Positions 41,001 to 46,200 of a DNA stretch of 64,000 nucleotides are shown piece after piece. The DNA comes from Baylisascaris procyonis (Eukaryota; Nematoda; Chromadorea; Rhabditida; Ascarididae). Every line of letters starts with the position of its first letter. Within the stretch, counting starts at the first letter, position 1. The notes under the pieces are model-generated. The model saw only the letters and a program-made list of their open reading frames with translations, was not told where the DNA came from and ran no database searches. A program made the position numbers and the translations under genes. The stretch is from the NCBI GenBank assembly GCA_037389465.1, contig JAZARR010000157.1:62001-126000 (forward strand). Direction: 5' to 3'.

Positions 41001-43135
41001 TATTTTCACGCGGTGTAAAAAAAAGAAATTAAAAACTCTTCTCATTCAGCCGAATAGGATTGGGAAAAGTTTTGATTTATTCTCTCAGCATGAATCGTCA
41101 TGCATTCATTTGAGAATGCGACCTAAAAAATTTAAGCAAAACAGCATGAAGTGAGAATAAGCCAACGGTGCTTGAAAAGTTCTAATGCCTCAGTGGCGGC
41201 GTTATGAGTCTGTGACGATGCAGTATCGAACAAAGAAGGCTCCGACATCAGAATATTGCCAAAAACGTATTGCCATGCGCATATCGCGATATACATTCAA
41301 TTCTCTAATACCGATCATGCACGTTTACGGCCGTTATTTCTATACATAGAACACGCCACTCATAGATGGCGGTAGGGGCAAAAAACTTGAGCACGCACGA
41401 GAGTTGTTCCATTCACTGCTATTAGTAACGATCTATAATACCTGCAGGGAACTGCACGACTGATGGTTTTAGCCGAGATTATTGGCATCATCTTTGCAAA
41501 AGGCTCTAATGCAAGAAACAACTTTTCCACAACTTTTACTTCCTCCATTAGGATGGTGAGGATTAGGAGCAGGCCAAGAAGGAAATGGAATCATCGCTAA
41601 AAGCGAATTTCAATAGTTCTAAATTTATCGTGTGTCGAAATCCTCTCACGGCGAAAGCATGCTATTAGTGATAATCTTGACTGATGTTCGTTCGCACCAA
41701 TAGAAACAGAGATTAGTCGAAAAGAAAATCTTTTTCCCCGAGGTATAATAAAAGTGATCGTAGAAGATCCTGATGCTCAATTCAATAGGCATCTAAGAGC
41801 GTCTGTGAGCTAATAAAATCTTTCTGTCGCAAATGTTACAATAAACTGTGGTTAGCAAAGTGCTTGGCTATTGAAAGTCACCATTTGAGATTCCTAAAAG
41901 CAAAACGAATGTTGTGGAATATATTTTTGTAAAGGAAGCTAGGAAACAACACACTCAATTATAGCTTAACGAAGAGAATGAGAATGCAACTGCACCCCTA
42001 TTTATAAACATTTCAGGCTATACTAAAATTTTACAAAAAGAGGGAGACCATTAATATATTGATGAACATTACTGGTCATCCATCCTCAAGGGAGATTAAC
42101 GGTGCTAGTAAACTCATTTAATATTTTGTCGATGAAGCAATTCGTGTTGAAGATTTGTTCATGCACTTATTTTGAACGTCATAAGCATTTTAGACATGCA
42201 ACATTTTACTTAATGGAAAGTTTTATGTAAGTGTGCGGAAATCTGAAACCATCTGCTAAGCGCAAACCTTTACGTAAATTTGTTTGTATACTTGCATGGA
42301 GTTCCCGTCACCCCTCATTGAGCACACTTAGAGTTCACACTAGTATTAAACAAAGCTTATAAATAGATCTGTGTTCTGGCGTCTTAGGGTCCGTCACGAC
42401 AAATTCTTAGAACGTCAATCCATGAAAGTTGCCCATAGTAGCAGAGACAGTTCACGAAGGGGATAGCCCAATAAAAATATTGCAACATTCTACAGAGATG
42501 GGGGGAAGGGGGGGGGGAAGCGGTGATGGATGTTCAGCTGGTTCGAAAGTCGCTTAAAAATGGCTAAAGATGTGGCTGCTAAAATCGATTGCGCAATAAA
42601 ATGTCCCCGCCTTTATTCACTTCAACAAAAGTGCCACTAGCCGTGAAAATTTCCTCGCTATGTTCATCACTGAAATAGAGCGCACTCCCATCAACCGACT
42701 TAGCACAACAGTTCATGCACTAATCATTGCGGTTGTGCTTGTGTGTGATTGAAGTGCTACCTAAATAAGTGCAGACTATGAGAAACGCTCGACAAGAAGG
42801 GAAGGAAAGGTGCATTGTCAATGGCTTAGACTTCTACGTGTCATTGCATCTTGTGGCGTCAATTTTTGCATGACAGAACGTTTGCTACCCGTGGTTTCGT
42901 CATGTCGTGCTGCGATTCCAGAATAAAGCAACGACCTTATGAGAAATATGGCATCAGCTAGAAAAATTTGCCACAGTCGCCAATCAGAGAATAAAACAGT
43001 GCCATGTTAGAGTACCAAATGGATGCCAACAATAAATCTTGCGAGTTGCTTTTGAACGTACCTTGTAGCGGGCGGATTTCGTGCTGATCACACCACCTCG
43101 ACTGTCTATCCATTCGGCAGTTGGCGTTGGTCGAC
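1..43135 (-). CDS. ttn-1: TTN-1-like giant titin-type kinase, 3' part, 48 exons (partial at both ends)
   Basis: Modular muscle giant read on the minus strand from 43135 down to 1. Forty-eight exons total about 7,381 nt (about 2,460 residues) and all phases agree across 47 introns. Order: partial Ig, Fn3, linker, protein kinase, basic tail, Ig1-Ig8, Fn3, Ig9-Ig14, charged insert, Ig15, Ig16 (cut by base 1). Twitchin (UNC-22) is less likely: as I recall it, its kinase is followed by only about five Ig domains and has a different activation segment. UNC-89 kinases are not followed by such an array. The kinase loop LLFGTPEYCAPE, the long Ig tail and the Fn3 in it suit nematode TTN-1. Known role of the family: sarcomeric scaffold and stretch-regulated kinase of body-wall muscle. 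Start and stop codons lie outside the window. Exon borders are manual; a few donors are weak or non-GT. The family call is firm; the exact orthologue is an inference from remembered family features. Confidence 0.88.
186..2209 (-). other. Introns between exons 48/47 and 47/46
   Basis: Introns of 717 and 1,130 nt (186-902 and 1080-2209). AT-rich, with no domain-like frames or repeats seen. Confidence 0.8.
903..1079 (-). CDS. ttn-1: Exon 47: Ig15 end, basic linker, Ig16 A strand
   Basis: VHHVSKFDEGFYNCTASNDE closes Ig15. A Gly/Arg/Lys linker follows (AGGGRRRSRKVPK), then APTFIEVLPGRIK starts Ig16. Acceptor ATTTAG, donor AAG/GTACAA. Confidence 0.94.
2210..2442 (-). CDS. ttn-1: Exon 46: insert end and Ig15 first half
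   Basis: LEEIRAAISSRNKKECRPKF joins the insert to Ig15: KSIEEFKSLRLKTAISANPT, then PIVHWDKSGV and KYSIYNDGDFYYLE. Thr replaces the B-strand Cys. Acceptor CTATTTCAG, donor GAG/GTATGC. Confidence 0.93.
3106..3228 (-). CDS. ttn-1: Exon 45: charged, probably helical insert
   Basis: KRHHRIHGRLSDARGLKES, then IKLAEGIDEQAPGTSKQSVE. Rich in Arg, Lys, Glu and Asp; no Ig or Fn3 signature. Acceptor TTTACCAG is chosen by phase; a neighbouring AG two bases on would break the frame. Donor A/GTAAGT. Confidence 0.82.
4018..4150 (-). CDS. ttn-1: Exon 44: charged insert with aborted Ig start
   Basis: VEAQRHRLKVEGKRKG, then AAPKFIQGLHDLELREGDLA and ALAGKLAQ. The second part looks like Ig A-B strands but has no Cys and is not followed by a C strand. 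Acceptor TTTTATCCAG, donor A/GTAAGC. Confidence 0.87.
4724..4809 (-). CDS. ttn-1: Exon 43: charged insert, first part (86 nt)
   Basis: DFEERTITIEMPRYLMMEET then GLVLTKMET. No Ig pattern. The acceptor CGTTTTAG is the only good one giving the required phase 1; donor ACT/GTAAGA. Supported by phase on both sides and by the protein running on into VEAQRHR. Confidence 0.82.
5377..5548 (-). CDS. ttn-1: Exon 42: Ig14 E-G strands and next A strand
   Basis: CELKISNIGLRHLGAYSVEA then NVHGVLRTTATLNVG; the F strand lacks its Cys. It ends SVPPVFLQ, the usual A strand of another Ig that the next exons do not continue. Acceptor ATTTCAG, donor G/GTATCC. Confidence 0.93.
5728..5897 (-). CDS. ttn-1: Exon 41: Ig14 A-D strands
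   Basis: EPTDEPAGPPRFLRCLRDIW, then VTFEVEVGGYPLPELTWFHF. The B-strand Cys is Val. Acceptor AAATTTCAG, donor CAA/GTAAGT. Confidence 0.94.
6847..7042 (-). CDS. ttn-1: Exon 40: Ig13 C-G strands
   Basis: Opens with the Trp: WFFIDDSRKMTQLKTT, then ELRADTIVSTQQGTYQCVAI and NEHGKAIS. Acceptor TTATCCAG, donor G/GTATTT. Confidence 0.94.
7790..7920 (-). CDS. ttn-1: Exon 39: Ig13 A-B strands
   Basis: THLHKQPQGEAPRFTVDLLD, then GHPVTLKCEVRGIPEPQLK, a canonical first half. Acceptor GCTGTTGCAG, donor AAG/GTTGGC. Confidence 0.93.
8400..8559 (-). CDS. ttn-1: Exon 38: Ig12 C'-G strands
   Basis: ISKTSRNYEIRLTGEGESVL, then CVVAKSAGVFTCVAENSEG. Phe replaces the F-strand Tyr; the Cys is kept. Acceptor TGATTTCAG, donor A/GTAAGT. 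Confidence 0.94.
8647..8693. repeat. (TA)n microsatellite, about 47 nt
   Basis: Uninterrupted AT alternation in the 154-nt intron between exons 37 and 38, starting 20 nt after the donor on the minus strand. Confidence 0.97.
8714..8782 (-). CDS. ttn-1: Exon 37: Ig12 B-C strands (69 nt), weak donor
   Basis: VKLVSRAVGEPAASVVWKK then DGKE. Acceptor TATTTCAG is good; donor GAG/GTCGGC is poor and lies 20 nt from a (TA)n tract. The in-phase join to ISKTSRNYEIRL makes a normal Ig C-C' turn, which supports the site. Confidence 0.88.
9306..9479 (-). CDS. ttn-1: Exon 36: Ig11 end, linker, Ig12 A strand
   Basis: Starts CSAHNSLGVECTQAMLTIV, then a charged linker (AEEREKQYRK) and KPYFTRAPASVVETVEGSV, the start of Ig12. 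Acceptor TTATTTTAG, donor GTG/GTAGGT. Confidence 0.94.
9970..10095 (-). CDS. ttn-1: Exon 35: Ig11 C-F strands
   Basis: AIWMKDGERLSTSRRIKLSF, then CSLTVANCDSADTGLYL. The F-strand Cys is the first codon of the next exon. Acceptor CTCTTTCAG, donor TTG/GTAATT. Confidence 0.95.
11219..11344 (-). CDS. ttn-1: Exon 34: Ig11 A-B strands
   Basis: APVFEEPLKDQTALSGANVV, then LKCRVVGNPEPQ, ending just before the C-strand Trp region. Acceptor CTCGTTCAG, donor CAG/GTGAGG. Confidence 0.95.
12096..12234 (-). CDS. ttn-1: Exon 33: Ig10 D-G strands
   Basis: GSGRFEIQTQDAGIYRLVCH, then NANDSGTYRCVVSNVIG. Acceptor ATGTTGCAG, donor GAG/GTATTC. A 1.29-kb intron separates it from exon 32. Confidence 0.94.
12893..12960. 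repeat. Degenerate ATACATAG / ACACATAC repeat
   Basis: Tandem GATACATA units passing into CA-rich sequence, within the intron between exons 32 and 33. Confidence 0.8.
13520..13698 (-). CDS. ttn-1: Exon 32: Ig10 A-C strands
   Basis: A Glu-rich linker (VVEELEEVTVMKKES), then APEMLKHLVNESACAGQQF and ILACRVAANPKGQAAWFKDD. Gln stands where the second Pro of P-x-P is usual. Acceptor TATTTAG, donor GT/GTAAGT. Confidence 0.95.
14568..14927 (-). CDS. ttn-1: Exon 31: end of Fn3 and complete Ig9
   Basis: The largest exon, 360 nt. VDYGEYSTMSSPIKT closes the Fn3. Ig9 is then uninterrupted: KPLFKTTFEPVMFVDESEAF, RPEPSVKWYHNGTEI and CKAGVHDGVYSCHIENEAG. It ends SSKKK at the donor AAG/GTATCA. Confidence 0.96.
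15249..15360 (-). CDS. ttn-1: Exon 30: post-kinase Fn3, second half
   Basis: PDEREWTEVGLSPTTEYSV, then NLQPNTEYLYRVTARNK, with the L-x-P-x-x-x-Y tyrosine corner. Acceptor TTTACAG, donor AAG/GTTATT. The last strand (DYGEYS) is at the start of the next exon. Confidence 0.95.
15721..15888 (-). CDS. ttn-1: Exon 29: post-kinase Fn3, first half
   Basis: A Lys-rich lead (KPSKKK), then SAPSAPAGEPICTQI and LTLRWGKPADDGGASVDEY, the Fn3 A-C strands with Trp and DDGG. It lies between Ig8 and Ig9, so the post-kinase region is not a pure Ig array. Acceptor GCTTCTAG, donor AG/GTCTGT. Confidence 0.95.
16428..16611 (-). CDS. ttn-1: Exon 28: Ig8 C-G strands
   Basis: VKWLKDGKEITERHATIKK, then MVIANVTAKDEGIYKVIAEN and MSVKVSVADK. 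The F strand reads Y-K-V instead of Y-x-C. Acceptor AATTGCAG, donor AG/GTAATG. Confidence 0.95.
17056..17178 (-). CDS. ttn-1: Exon 27: Ig8 A-B strands
   Basis: LTSSTTAPPHFVVEPNAEMT, then VLCIVCDINGQPEPQ. Acceptor CTTTTAG. Only the phase-1 frame is open: phase 0 meets TAA at the second codon. This forces the unusual donor of the exon before it. Confidence 0.92.
17179..17588 (-). other. GC-AG intron of 410 nt
   Basis: On the minus strand it begins GCTAGT and ends CTTTTAG. It is the only intron of the 47 for which no GT donor gives an open in-phase join. Confidence 0.75.
17589..17802 (-). CDS. ttn-1: Exon 26: Ig7 body, with non-canonical GC donor
   Basis: VHGNPRPDVQWLFNGRAI, then CALEILEVTPETTGTYTAVA and AEVSLATR. 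No phase-1 GT donor exists near its end. The only site that joins in phase to the next exon is AGAG/GCTAGT, a GC-AG intron. Without splicing the frame reads Gly and then TAG at 17584-17586, which would truncate the protein after Ig7. Confidence 0.88.
18137..18276 (-). CDS. ttn-1: Exon 25: linker and Ig7 A-B strands
   Basis: A probably helical linker (EETSNLKQFLAELGAEDR), then MPKFVRKLESVKVKNVGDSV and TLTCQ. Acceptor GTTTTCTCAG, donor CAG/GTATGC. Confidence 0.93.
18556..18569. repeat. Poly(G) tract of 14
   Basis: Fourteen consecutive G on the plus strand (C on the transcribed strand), in the intron between exons 24 and 25. Confidence 0.95.
18745..18975 (-). CDS. ttn-1: Exon 24: Ig6 body
   Basis: Seventy-six codons: NRELLEVEVDGNPKPFVEWY, then VAFLKIYEAYEEHQGQYLCR and NKLGTVE. 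The B-strand Cys is Val; the F-strand Cys is kept. Acceptor TGTTATAG, donor C/GTAAGC. Confidence 0.95.
19604..19735 (-). CDS. ttn-1: Exon 23: SP-rich linker and Ig6 A strand
   Basis: The first 22 or so codons are a Ser/Thr/Arg linker with two proline-directed sites, RRSPTK and SRSPSV, unlike the other linkers. Then RPPVITRPLNDATVFEG, the A-A' strands of Ig6. Donor G/GTGATG, acceptor ATTTTCTAG. Confidence 0.9.
19971..20084 (-). CDS. ttn-1: Exon 22: Ig5 E-G strands
   Basis: SRLNIMNVVTEDAGEYSCEA then NPSGKDFTHCIVKII, a canonical Ig second half. Acceptor AATTTCAG, donor G/GTACGT. Confidence 0.95.
20366..20551 (-). CDS. ttn-1: Exon 21: Ig5 A-D strands
   Basis: KPAFKEQLMDVTAIEGSEMV, then LECRVVGTPAPTLTWYKDG: a textbook I-set Ig first half with Cys, G-x-P-x-P and Trp. 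Acceptor TCTTTGCAG, donor G/GTATAC. Confidence 0.95.
20552..21888 (-). other. Intron between Ig4 and Ig5 (1,337 nt)
   Basis: AT-rich, with a short poly(A) run at 20701-20712. Nothing gene-like recognised. Confidence 0.75.
21889..22012 (-). CDS. ttn-1: Exon 20: Ig4 E-G strands
   Basis: CTLTLPTTTLKDAGVYTCCA with tandem Cys at the F-strand position, then NCHGSAKSSSTVQIE. Acceptor ATTTTCAG, donor C/GTAAGT. A 1.34-kb intron follows. Confidence 0.94.
22228..22298 (-). CDS. ttn-1: Exon 19: Ig4 C strand (71 nt)
   Basis: Small exon reading GTPSPTIVWSKDGKSIT, the canonical P-x-P-x-x-x-W-x-K-D-G core. Acceptor CATTTTCAG, donor AAG/GTAGCG. Confidence 0.94.
22502..22621 (-). CDS. ttn-1: Exon 18: Ig4 A-B strands
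   Basis: An acidic linker SEMPSAREVDESK, then APHFRMPLTNRDIPEGFELT and LVCAVT. The acceptor TTTTGAAG is poor but the phase is right. Confidence 0.9.
23031..23148 (-). CDS. ttn-1: Exon 17: Ig3 E-G strands
   Basis: YALTIVNAYAEDSGKYRCVA then NVAGLAES, a canonical D-x-G-x-Y-x-C F strand and N-x-x-G hairpin. Acceptor GTTTTCAG, donor G/GTTAGT. Confidence 0.94.
23756..23905 (-). CDS. ttn-1: Exon 16: Ig3 A'-D strands
   Basis: Fifty codons, phase 0. KSLEDVSCQEKQMLKLETKV, then PTPEIIWYHGDEELY and YKLFYDDR. Acceptor GTTTTCTAG, donor AGA/GTAAGT. The B-strand Cys position is Glu. Confidence 0.92.
24341..24486 (-). CDS. ttn-1: Exon 15: Ig2 end and Ig3 start
   Basis: Reads RYELEILCCEAVDDAIWKVV: a Trp sits at the F-strand Tyr position and Val at the Cys position, an unusual F strand. 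It ends APEFV, the A strand of Ig3. Acceptor AACTTTAAG, donor GTG/GTTTGT; both are weak but in phase. Confidence 0.87.
24957..25179 (-). CDS. ttn-1: Exon 14: basic linker and Ig2 first half
   Basis: Begins with a Lys/Glu-rich linker (GTKKRGKKEESEP), then the Ig2 start SPPNFHYKLVDQCVILGNPA and the core TPEPEVEWFRD. No B-strand Cys. Acceptor TTCTTATAG, donor G/GTATCT. Confidence 0.9.
25965..26139 (-). CDS. ttn-1: Exon 13: Ig1 second half
   Basis: Completes Trp and reads FKDDKELN, then VELGVRNVEKSDAGVYLMRA. Met replaces the F-strand Cys, so this Ig has no disulphide. Acceptor AAATTCAG, donor GAG/GTATGG. Confidence 0.92.
26503..26620 (-). CDS. ttn-1: Exon 12: Ig1 first half
   Basis: Reads DTDYAPTIRSRLEDI, then IATLSCEVDGSPTPKIK, the A-B-C strands of an I-set Ig directly after the kinase tail. 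Donor TG/GTTTCT splits the conserved Trp codon, rebuilt as TGG by the next exon. The donor is weak, but phase and protein both support it. Confidence 0.88.
26800..26946. repeat. Imperfect inverted repeat, arms of 41 nt
   Basis: Left arm 26800-26840 and right arm 26906-26946 are reverse complements with about six mismatches; both carry TTGCGAAATAT. The spacer is 65 nt. It lies in the intron between exons 11 and 12. It could be a small foldback element (MITE-like) or an RNA hairpin. No target-site duplication was established. Confidence 0.8.
27601..27772 (-). CDS. ttn-1: Exon 11: basic regulatory tail after the kinase
   Basis: Fifty-seven codons plus one base. Strongly basic, with LLKKRWSDDLLPIGRLVKRG followed by AIFRRLSMDGVFER. 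In this family the segment after HPWI folds back on the kinase as a C-terminal regulatory tail; position and charge fit. RRLS is a basophilic kinase consensus. Acceptor GATTTAG, donor G/GTATGA. A 2.1-kb intron precedes it. Confidence 0.87.
28765..28929. repeat. G-rich/C-rich inverted repeat plus hairpin
   Basis: GGAGGGGGAGG at 28765-28775 is the exact complement of CCTCCCCCTCC at 28900-28910. Just after it, CCCTTCA and TGAAGGG (28911-28917 and 28923-28929) form a 7-bp hairpin with a 5-nt loop. Confidence 0.75.
28950..29003. repeat. (TA)n microsatellite, about 54 nt
   Basis: TA alternation with a single G interruption near 28963, next to the inverted repeat of the same intron. Confidence 0.97.
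29879..29924 (-). CDS. ttn-1: Exon 10: kinase end (46-nt micro-exon)
   Basis: Only 46 nt: it completes an Arg codon and encodes KRLTVSEALNHPWIA, the terminal R-x-(T/S)-x-x-x-x-L-x-H-P-W motif of the kinase fold. Acceptor CCTTTTCAG and donor GCG/GTGAGT are strong. Confidence 0.93.
30462..30614 (-). CDS. ttn-1: Exon 9: kinase C-lobe
   Basis: Completes the split Leu and reads LSGLSPFLGNSDEETLANV, then DWDFDDPSWDDVSPMAKDF and RLIVKDR, the helix F-H part of titin-family kinases. Acceptor GTTTAG, donor AG/GTCACT (suboptimal). Phases fit on both sides. Confidence 0.94.
32486..32685 (-). CDS. ttn-1: Exon 8: kinase DFG, activation segment, helix F
   Basis: Starts PENILL, then KIIDFGLARKLDPKK, the segment LLFGTPEYCAPEVVNF, and STDMWAVGVIAYL. 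DFG and APE are both intact. Donor CT/GTAAGT. This exon separates the gene from twitchin, whose activation segment as I recall it reads differently (ATAEFAAPE). Confidence 0.95.
34081..34222 (-). CDS. ttn-1: Exon 7: kinase hinge to catalytic loop
   Basis: One base completes the Met codon, then VSGGELLDRILEDDALMSEE, the hinge with the conserved SGGEL/D pattern of the MLCK/titin family. It ends HLDLK, so the catalytic loop is split from PEN by the intron. Acceptor AATTTAG, donor AAG/GTAGCG. Confidence 0.95.
35404..35633 (-). CDS. ttn-1: Exon 6: kinase N-lobe
   Basis: Seventy-six codons plus two bases. Contains the glycine loop ELGRGAYGTVY, the ATP-anchoring lysine in TWAAKM, the alpha-C helix VVHEINIMNQLHHEKLL and the strand before the hinge, MCLIEE. 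The donor AT/GTAAGT splits the hinge Met codon, which is restored exactly by the next exon. Confidence 0.95.
36690..36860 (-). CDS. ttn-1: Exon 5: linker N-terminal to the kinase
   Basis: Fifty-seven codons, phase 0, acceptor TTTGCAG. No Ig or Fn3 pattern. It starts VFVPDVTRSVVEPAPK and ends DVNRLPNDLEAK, directly against the kinase start YIICEELG. A linker between the last Fn3 and the kinase is known for nematode TTN-1 and twitchin, where it packs on the kinase and takes part in inhibition. Confidence 0.88.
37441..37587 (-). CDS. ttn-1: Exon 4: Fn3 second half
   Basis: Forty-nine codons, phase 0, acceptor CTTTCAG, donor TCG/GTAATT. It shows NLQPGQTYRFRVRADNAYG, the E-F-G strands of an Fn3 with the tyrosine corner, followed by an acidic Ser/Glu end. 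This is the single Fn3 directly before the kinase linker. Confidence 0.93.
39572..39706 (-). CDS. ttn-1: Exon 3: Fn3 first half
   Basis: Forty-five codons, phase 0. It opens with VTDRPVPPGRP, the usual Fn3 entry, then VRLLWATSMQDGGSAVRNY, the B-C strands with the conserved Trp and the DGG turn. The domain is completed by the next exon after a 1.98-kb intron. Confidence 0.93.
40582..40704 (-). CDS. ttn-1: Exon 2: Ig second half
   Basis: Forty-one codons, phase 0 at both ends, acceptor TTCTTATAG. It carries the E-F-G strands of the pre-kinase Ig: STLTIYGIKADDKGSYSLRV. Leu stands where the F-strand Cys is usual, common in titin I-set domains. It ends at the linker into Fn3. Confidence 0.9.
43062..43135 (-). 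CDS. ttn-1: Exon 1 of the modelled part: Ig C strand
   Basis: Acceptor CTCTTGCAG and donor AAG/GTACGT. The frame reads RPTPTAEWIDSRGG and ends ARYK, the P-x-P-x-x-x-W core of an I-set Ig. Entered in phase 1. A 2.36-kb intron, the longest inside the gene, follows. Confidence 0.82.
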
Positions 43136-43183
43136 CTGCAAGAGCAATGCCTATTATACACAAAACATCATAAATTTTTCAAC

Positions 43184-43258
43184 CTCGTGAGTTAAGGCAA
43201 TTTTCATCAAAATCCACATAGGTTGGTGAAATTGGCATATAGGCACTTGGTGGAACAT
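43184..43258 (-). CDS. Candidate upstream exon (start of the pre-kinase Ig)
   Basis: A 75-nt open stretch between a possible acceptor (AATCCAAG) and a phase-1 donor (CGAG/GTTGAA). Joining it to the next exon needs a 48-nt intron (43136-43183), a typical minimal nematode size but far shorter than the others in this gene. It would read VPPSAYMPISPTYVDFDENC and then RPTPTAEW, giving a B-strand Cys and C-strand Trp, with the A-B part about three residues short. The phase fits; the splice sites are mediocre. The real upstream exon could lie outside the window. Confidence 0.35.
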
Positions 43259-46200
43259 CTTGGATTATTTGGTTAGCGAGCTAATGCTCCTTAAAATTAT
43301 ATATCAGTCAGGATAAGGACAGCTAAAACGTCTTTCTAGCAAGTTCTGACTCCCTAATTCAATTCCAGTTTCCAGCAGATTCAATATTTGACTAGCAAAA
43401 GCAGATAAGACTAGAGCAAAGGCCATGCACAAAGTTTGCTCAAAAGTTCAGGATTTGACTGACTCTAGAAGTGATAGAATATTCTAATCACAATGGAAAT
43501 GTTCTTGTTATAGTGCATGTGAATGCTCTCTACATAGAAAAGGTGCTTTAATGGGATTGCTAATCGAGCCATCTAGAATCGCATAATTTTAAGCATTTGC
43601 TATTGCCACCGCAAATTCGTTTCATCGGTTAAATTGTCGTCTTTTAAAAAAAGACCCGCTACTGTACCGGTAACATCAAGAGGAATTGCAAATTTCGGCA
43701 TCATAGACCTTCTGAATTATTTCATGCATAATTCCATTCAACAATCAATCGCAAATGCCATTAGTTTCCAATGATTGTGAATCACTCTTTTATAATAATT
43801 TGCACCTATTCCATAAATCAGTCAAAAATTATTTATCAAGAACCAATCTTCAACAAATACATTCTGTTTATTATTTGTATAGAAAATACATCACTGCTAA
43901 AAGTTTAACGCAGACAATAATTACTCATTATGTAGCCTATTCGTGATGTGTTAGAATACGGCAGTTAATAAAAGCTTCCACTTTTTTTTAATTCTCAAAG
44001 ACGATGGCTATCAGAGATGCTAATTTCCGTAGAGAGAAGTATCTCTCATTTCCTTCCTTTTTCAATTTGCACAAGAAAAAATTCCGCTAATCAAAATATT
44101 TTTACTCTCCTCCACGATGTTTAAAGAGTCGTTTCAATAAAATGCAATATAAGGTTTAGTACAAAAGAAGAAAGAAAACTCGCAACCAATAGAGATGTCG
44201 CGTTTTGAGCAAATGAAATATCTGATGTCAATGTTGGACGACTATAGATGCGCAAGTGCTGATCAAAAATTGTTGAAGTAGCAAAACGCCAATGACCACC
44301 TCAATCGATACTCGAGCGAGTAGATATTTGGCGCCAAAAAAATGATCTACTTTCAGAAGGTCTCTCTGTATGTGACCTTCTAGTTGTAGCATGTTTTTCG
44401 TTTTTTTGTGTGGCATTCTAACTATATGCTCTCAACCTACCTGTTTTCATGTTCTCAACCTATCTGTTTTCTTTTTCTGCTCTATAATATCAGCGTCCTA
44501 TCGCGATCAATTTTGTTCATATTACTATCATTGTTTTGCGGCATTATTGAGGGTCATTTATGGTTTGCCCATCCACTCATTTAATATATCTTAATGGTAG
44601 ATAGATAACCTCATTGAGTTCCAATGAAATGGCACAAAAGATAGAAACGTTAATATTAGCAGGGTGGTGACGAAGCAACACTTTCTTAACGCGTGCACAC
44701 TTTGCTCAATTGCTCCCCATCGGCTACTCTCTGAATTTATTTCTCCGCTGCGCATACTCATATGTCTGCGCTAAATGTCTGTATGTGACACATTCAAGCT
44801 GCACGTACTATAGTGATGCCACTTGTTGAATTCAAACTATTCAAGTATAGAGAAACAGTGGGTAAGCTAATTTGCCACATCTTTCGTTAGTATCCTTTTG
44901 AAGAATTAGCGATAACGCTTGCCATTTTATAAAATTGTAACTTCGGGATTATTGGGTACTTTTCTTTCCCATAATTTAAAACTCAAACAAAATAAAGCTC
45001 CTTCATGCAAAACATCTCGCCTGGGAAAGATTGCAGAGGAAAAATTTTGTTTAAAAATTGCCATCAATTTTGTGAATTAAGGCGGAATCAAAATTGACAG
45101 CGCTATTATAAAATGCAGTTTTCAATGTGTAGTGGAATTCTGCGTTATTCAGCATATGCTCTATGTTAGGCAATTGGCAATGGACATCCAGACTATGCGC
45201 AACTTAGAATGACATCGTTGGATGCACAACATTTAGGGTAAAAATAAAGTGGGAAGCTCGTTCATTTTGCATATAGAAAAATGCCTTTGTGGTTGAAGTG
45301 GCGAACAGAAATATACTTAACGAGCCGCCTTAACGCAGACATACAGCACAATTGATTGGTGAAGTTTGGCAATGCATTTAAGAGAATCCAGCACTGATGT
45401 GATGAGTCGCTTTGGGATATTTGCATTTGCGTGGAATAGTCCGTCATTCTTCAATTCACTTTCAAATTTTTTACCTCTCCAGTGAAAGTTCGTTTATCTT
45501 CAAATATACTCAGAGTCTATCTACAGCGCTTTCATAATTGTTTTGAGTTATTTAGGCTCATCTAATATCGCTTCGTTATCATAATGTGCAAGCAGAAGAA
45601 ATCGCAAGAAAGAGGAAGAGAATCACATTTTCTGAGGAATTATTAGTTGCTTTTTCCCTTAAATTTTCTTTTATGACCGTTAAACTCTATCATTTTGTCA
45701 TAACCATTACAGCGAATGAGCTACATTCTTGCGCAATTAATTCTCCTCCATATACTCCTTCCTTCTCTGTAATGGAAAATACCCTCCAACCTCTCTTCCT
45801 CTTTCCTTCTTCAAGAAAATTATTCCTCTTCCATACAACTCCTTCTCTATCTACGTCTTCCACTGATCGGACTTAGTGTGCTAACACGTAATAGTTGCGG
45901 ACCTTTTAACGATCAACTCGGAAGGCCGAGTTAGTCGGATCTGAAATGCATCGACGTATACTGCATAACGGACAACGTCAGACTAATACTAGGCGATTTG
46001 ATTAGCAAAGCTAGATAAGCTTGAATATCTCAGCGAACGGAACGTTGGTCTATAATATTTGCCGATTCCGCTAAGCGATATTTCCCTAGAGAATGAAAAC
46101 GGAAGCGAGATAGAGCTCACTGGCTGGAAAAGATTTCAAAGTTTTAGGCATGCATGCCAACTAAAATTCGGCTCTATCGGACTACGGATAGCTACTATAA

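Larger units (their letters stand above)
37588..43061 (-). other. Long introns in the Ig/Fn3 region before the kinase
   Basis: Introns of 1,984 nt (37588-39571), 875 nt (39707-40581) and 2,357 nt (40705-43061). A G-rich run lies near 42.50 kb and a CTATTTATAA motif at 41998-42007. The motif matches the MEF2 consensus, but one such match by chance is not evidence of function. Confidence 0.6.

Noticed and set aside
1..43135. Assignment to twitchin (unc-22)
   Set aside because: The activation segment and the number of Ig domains after the kinase do not fit twitchin as I know it; a TTN-1-like gene fits better.
45885..45945. Minus-strand Ig-like fragment (acceptor ATTTCAG, then PSELIVKRSATITC)
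   Set aside because: Only 19 codons before a stop, no convincing donor, and no following C strand. The likeness to an Ig B strand is short enough to be chance.
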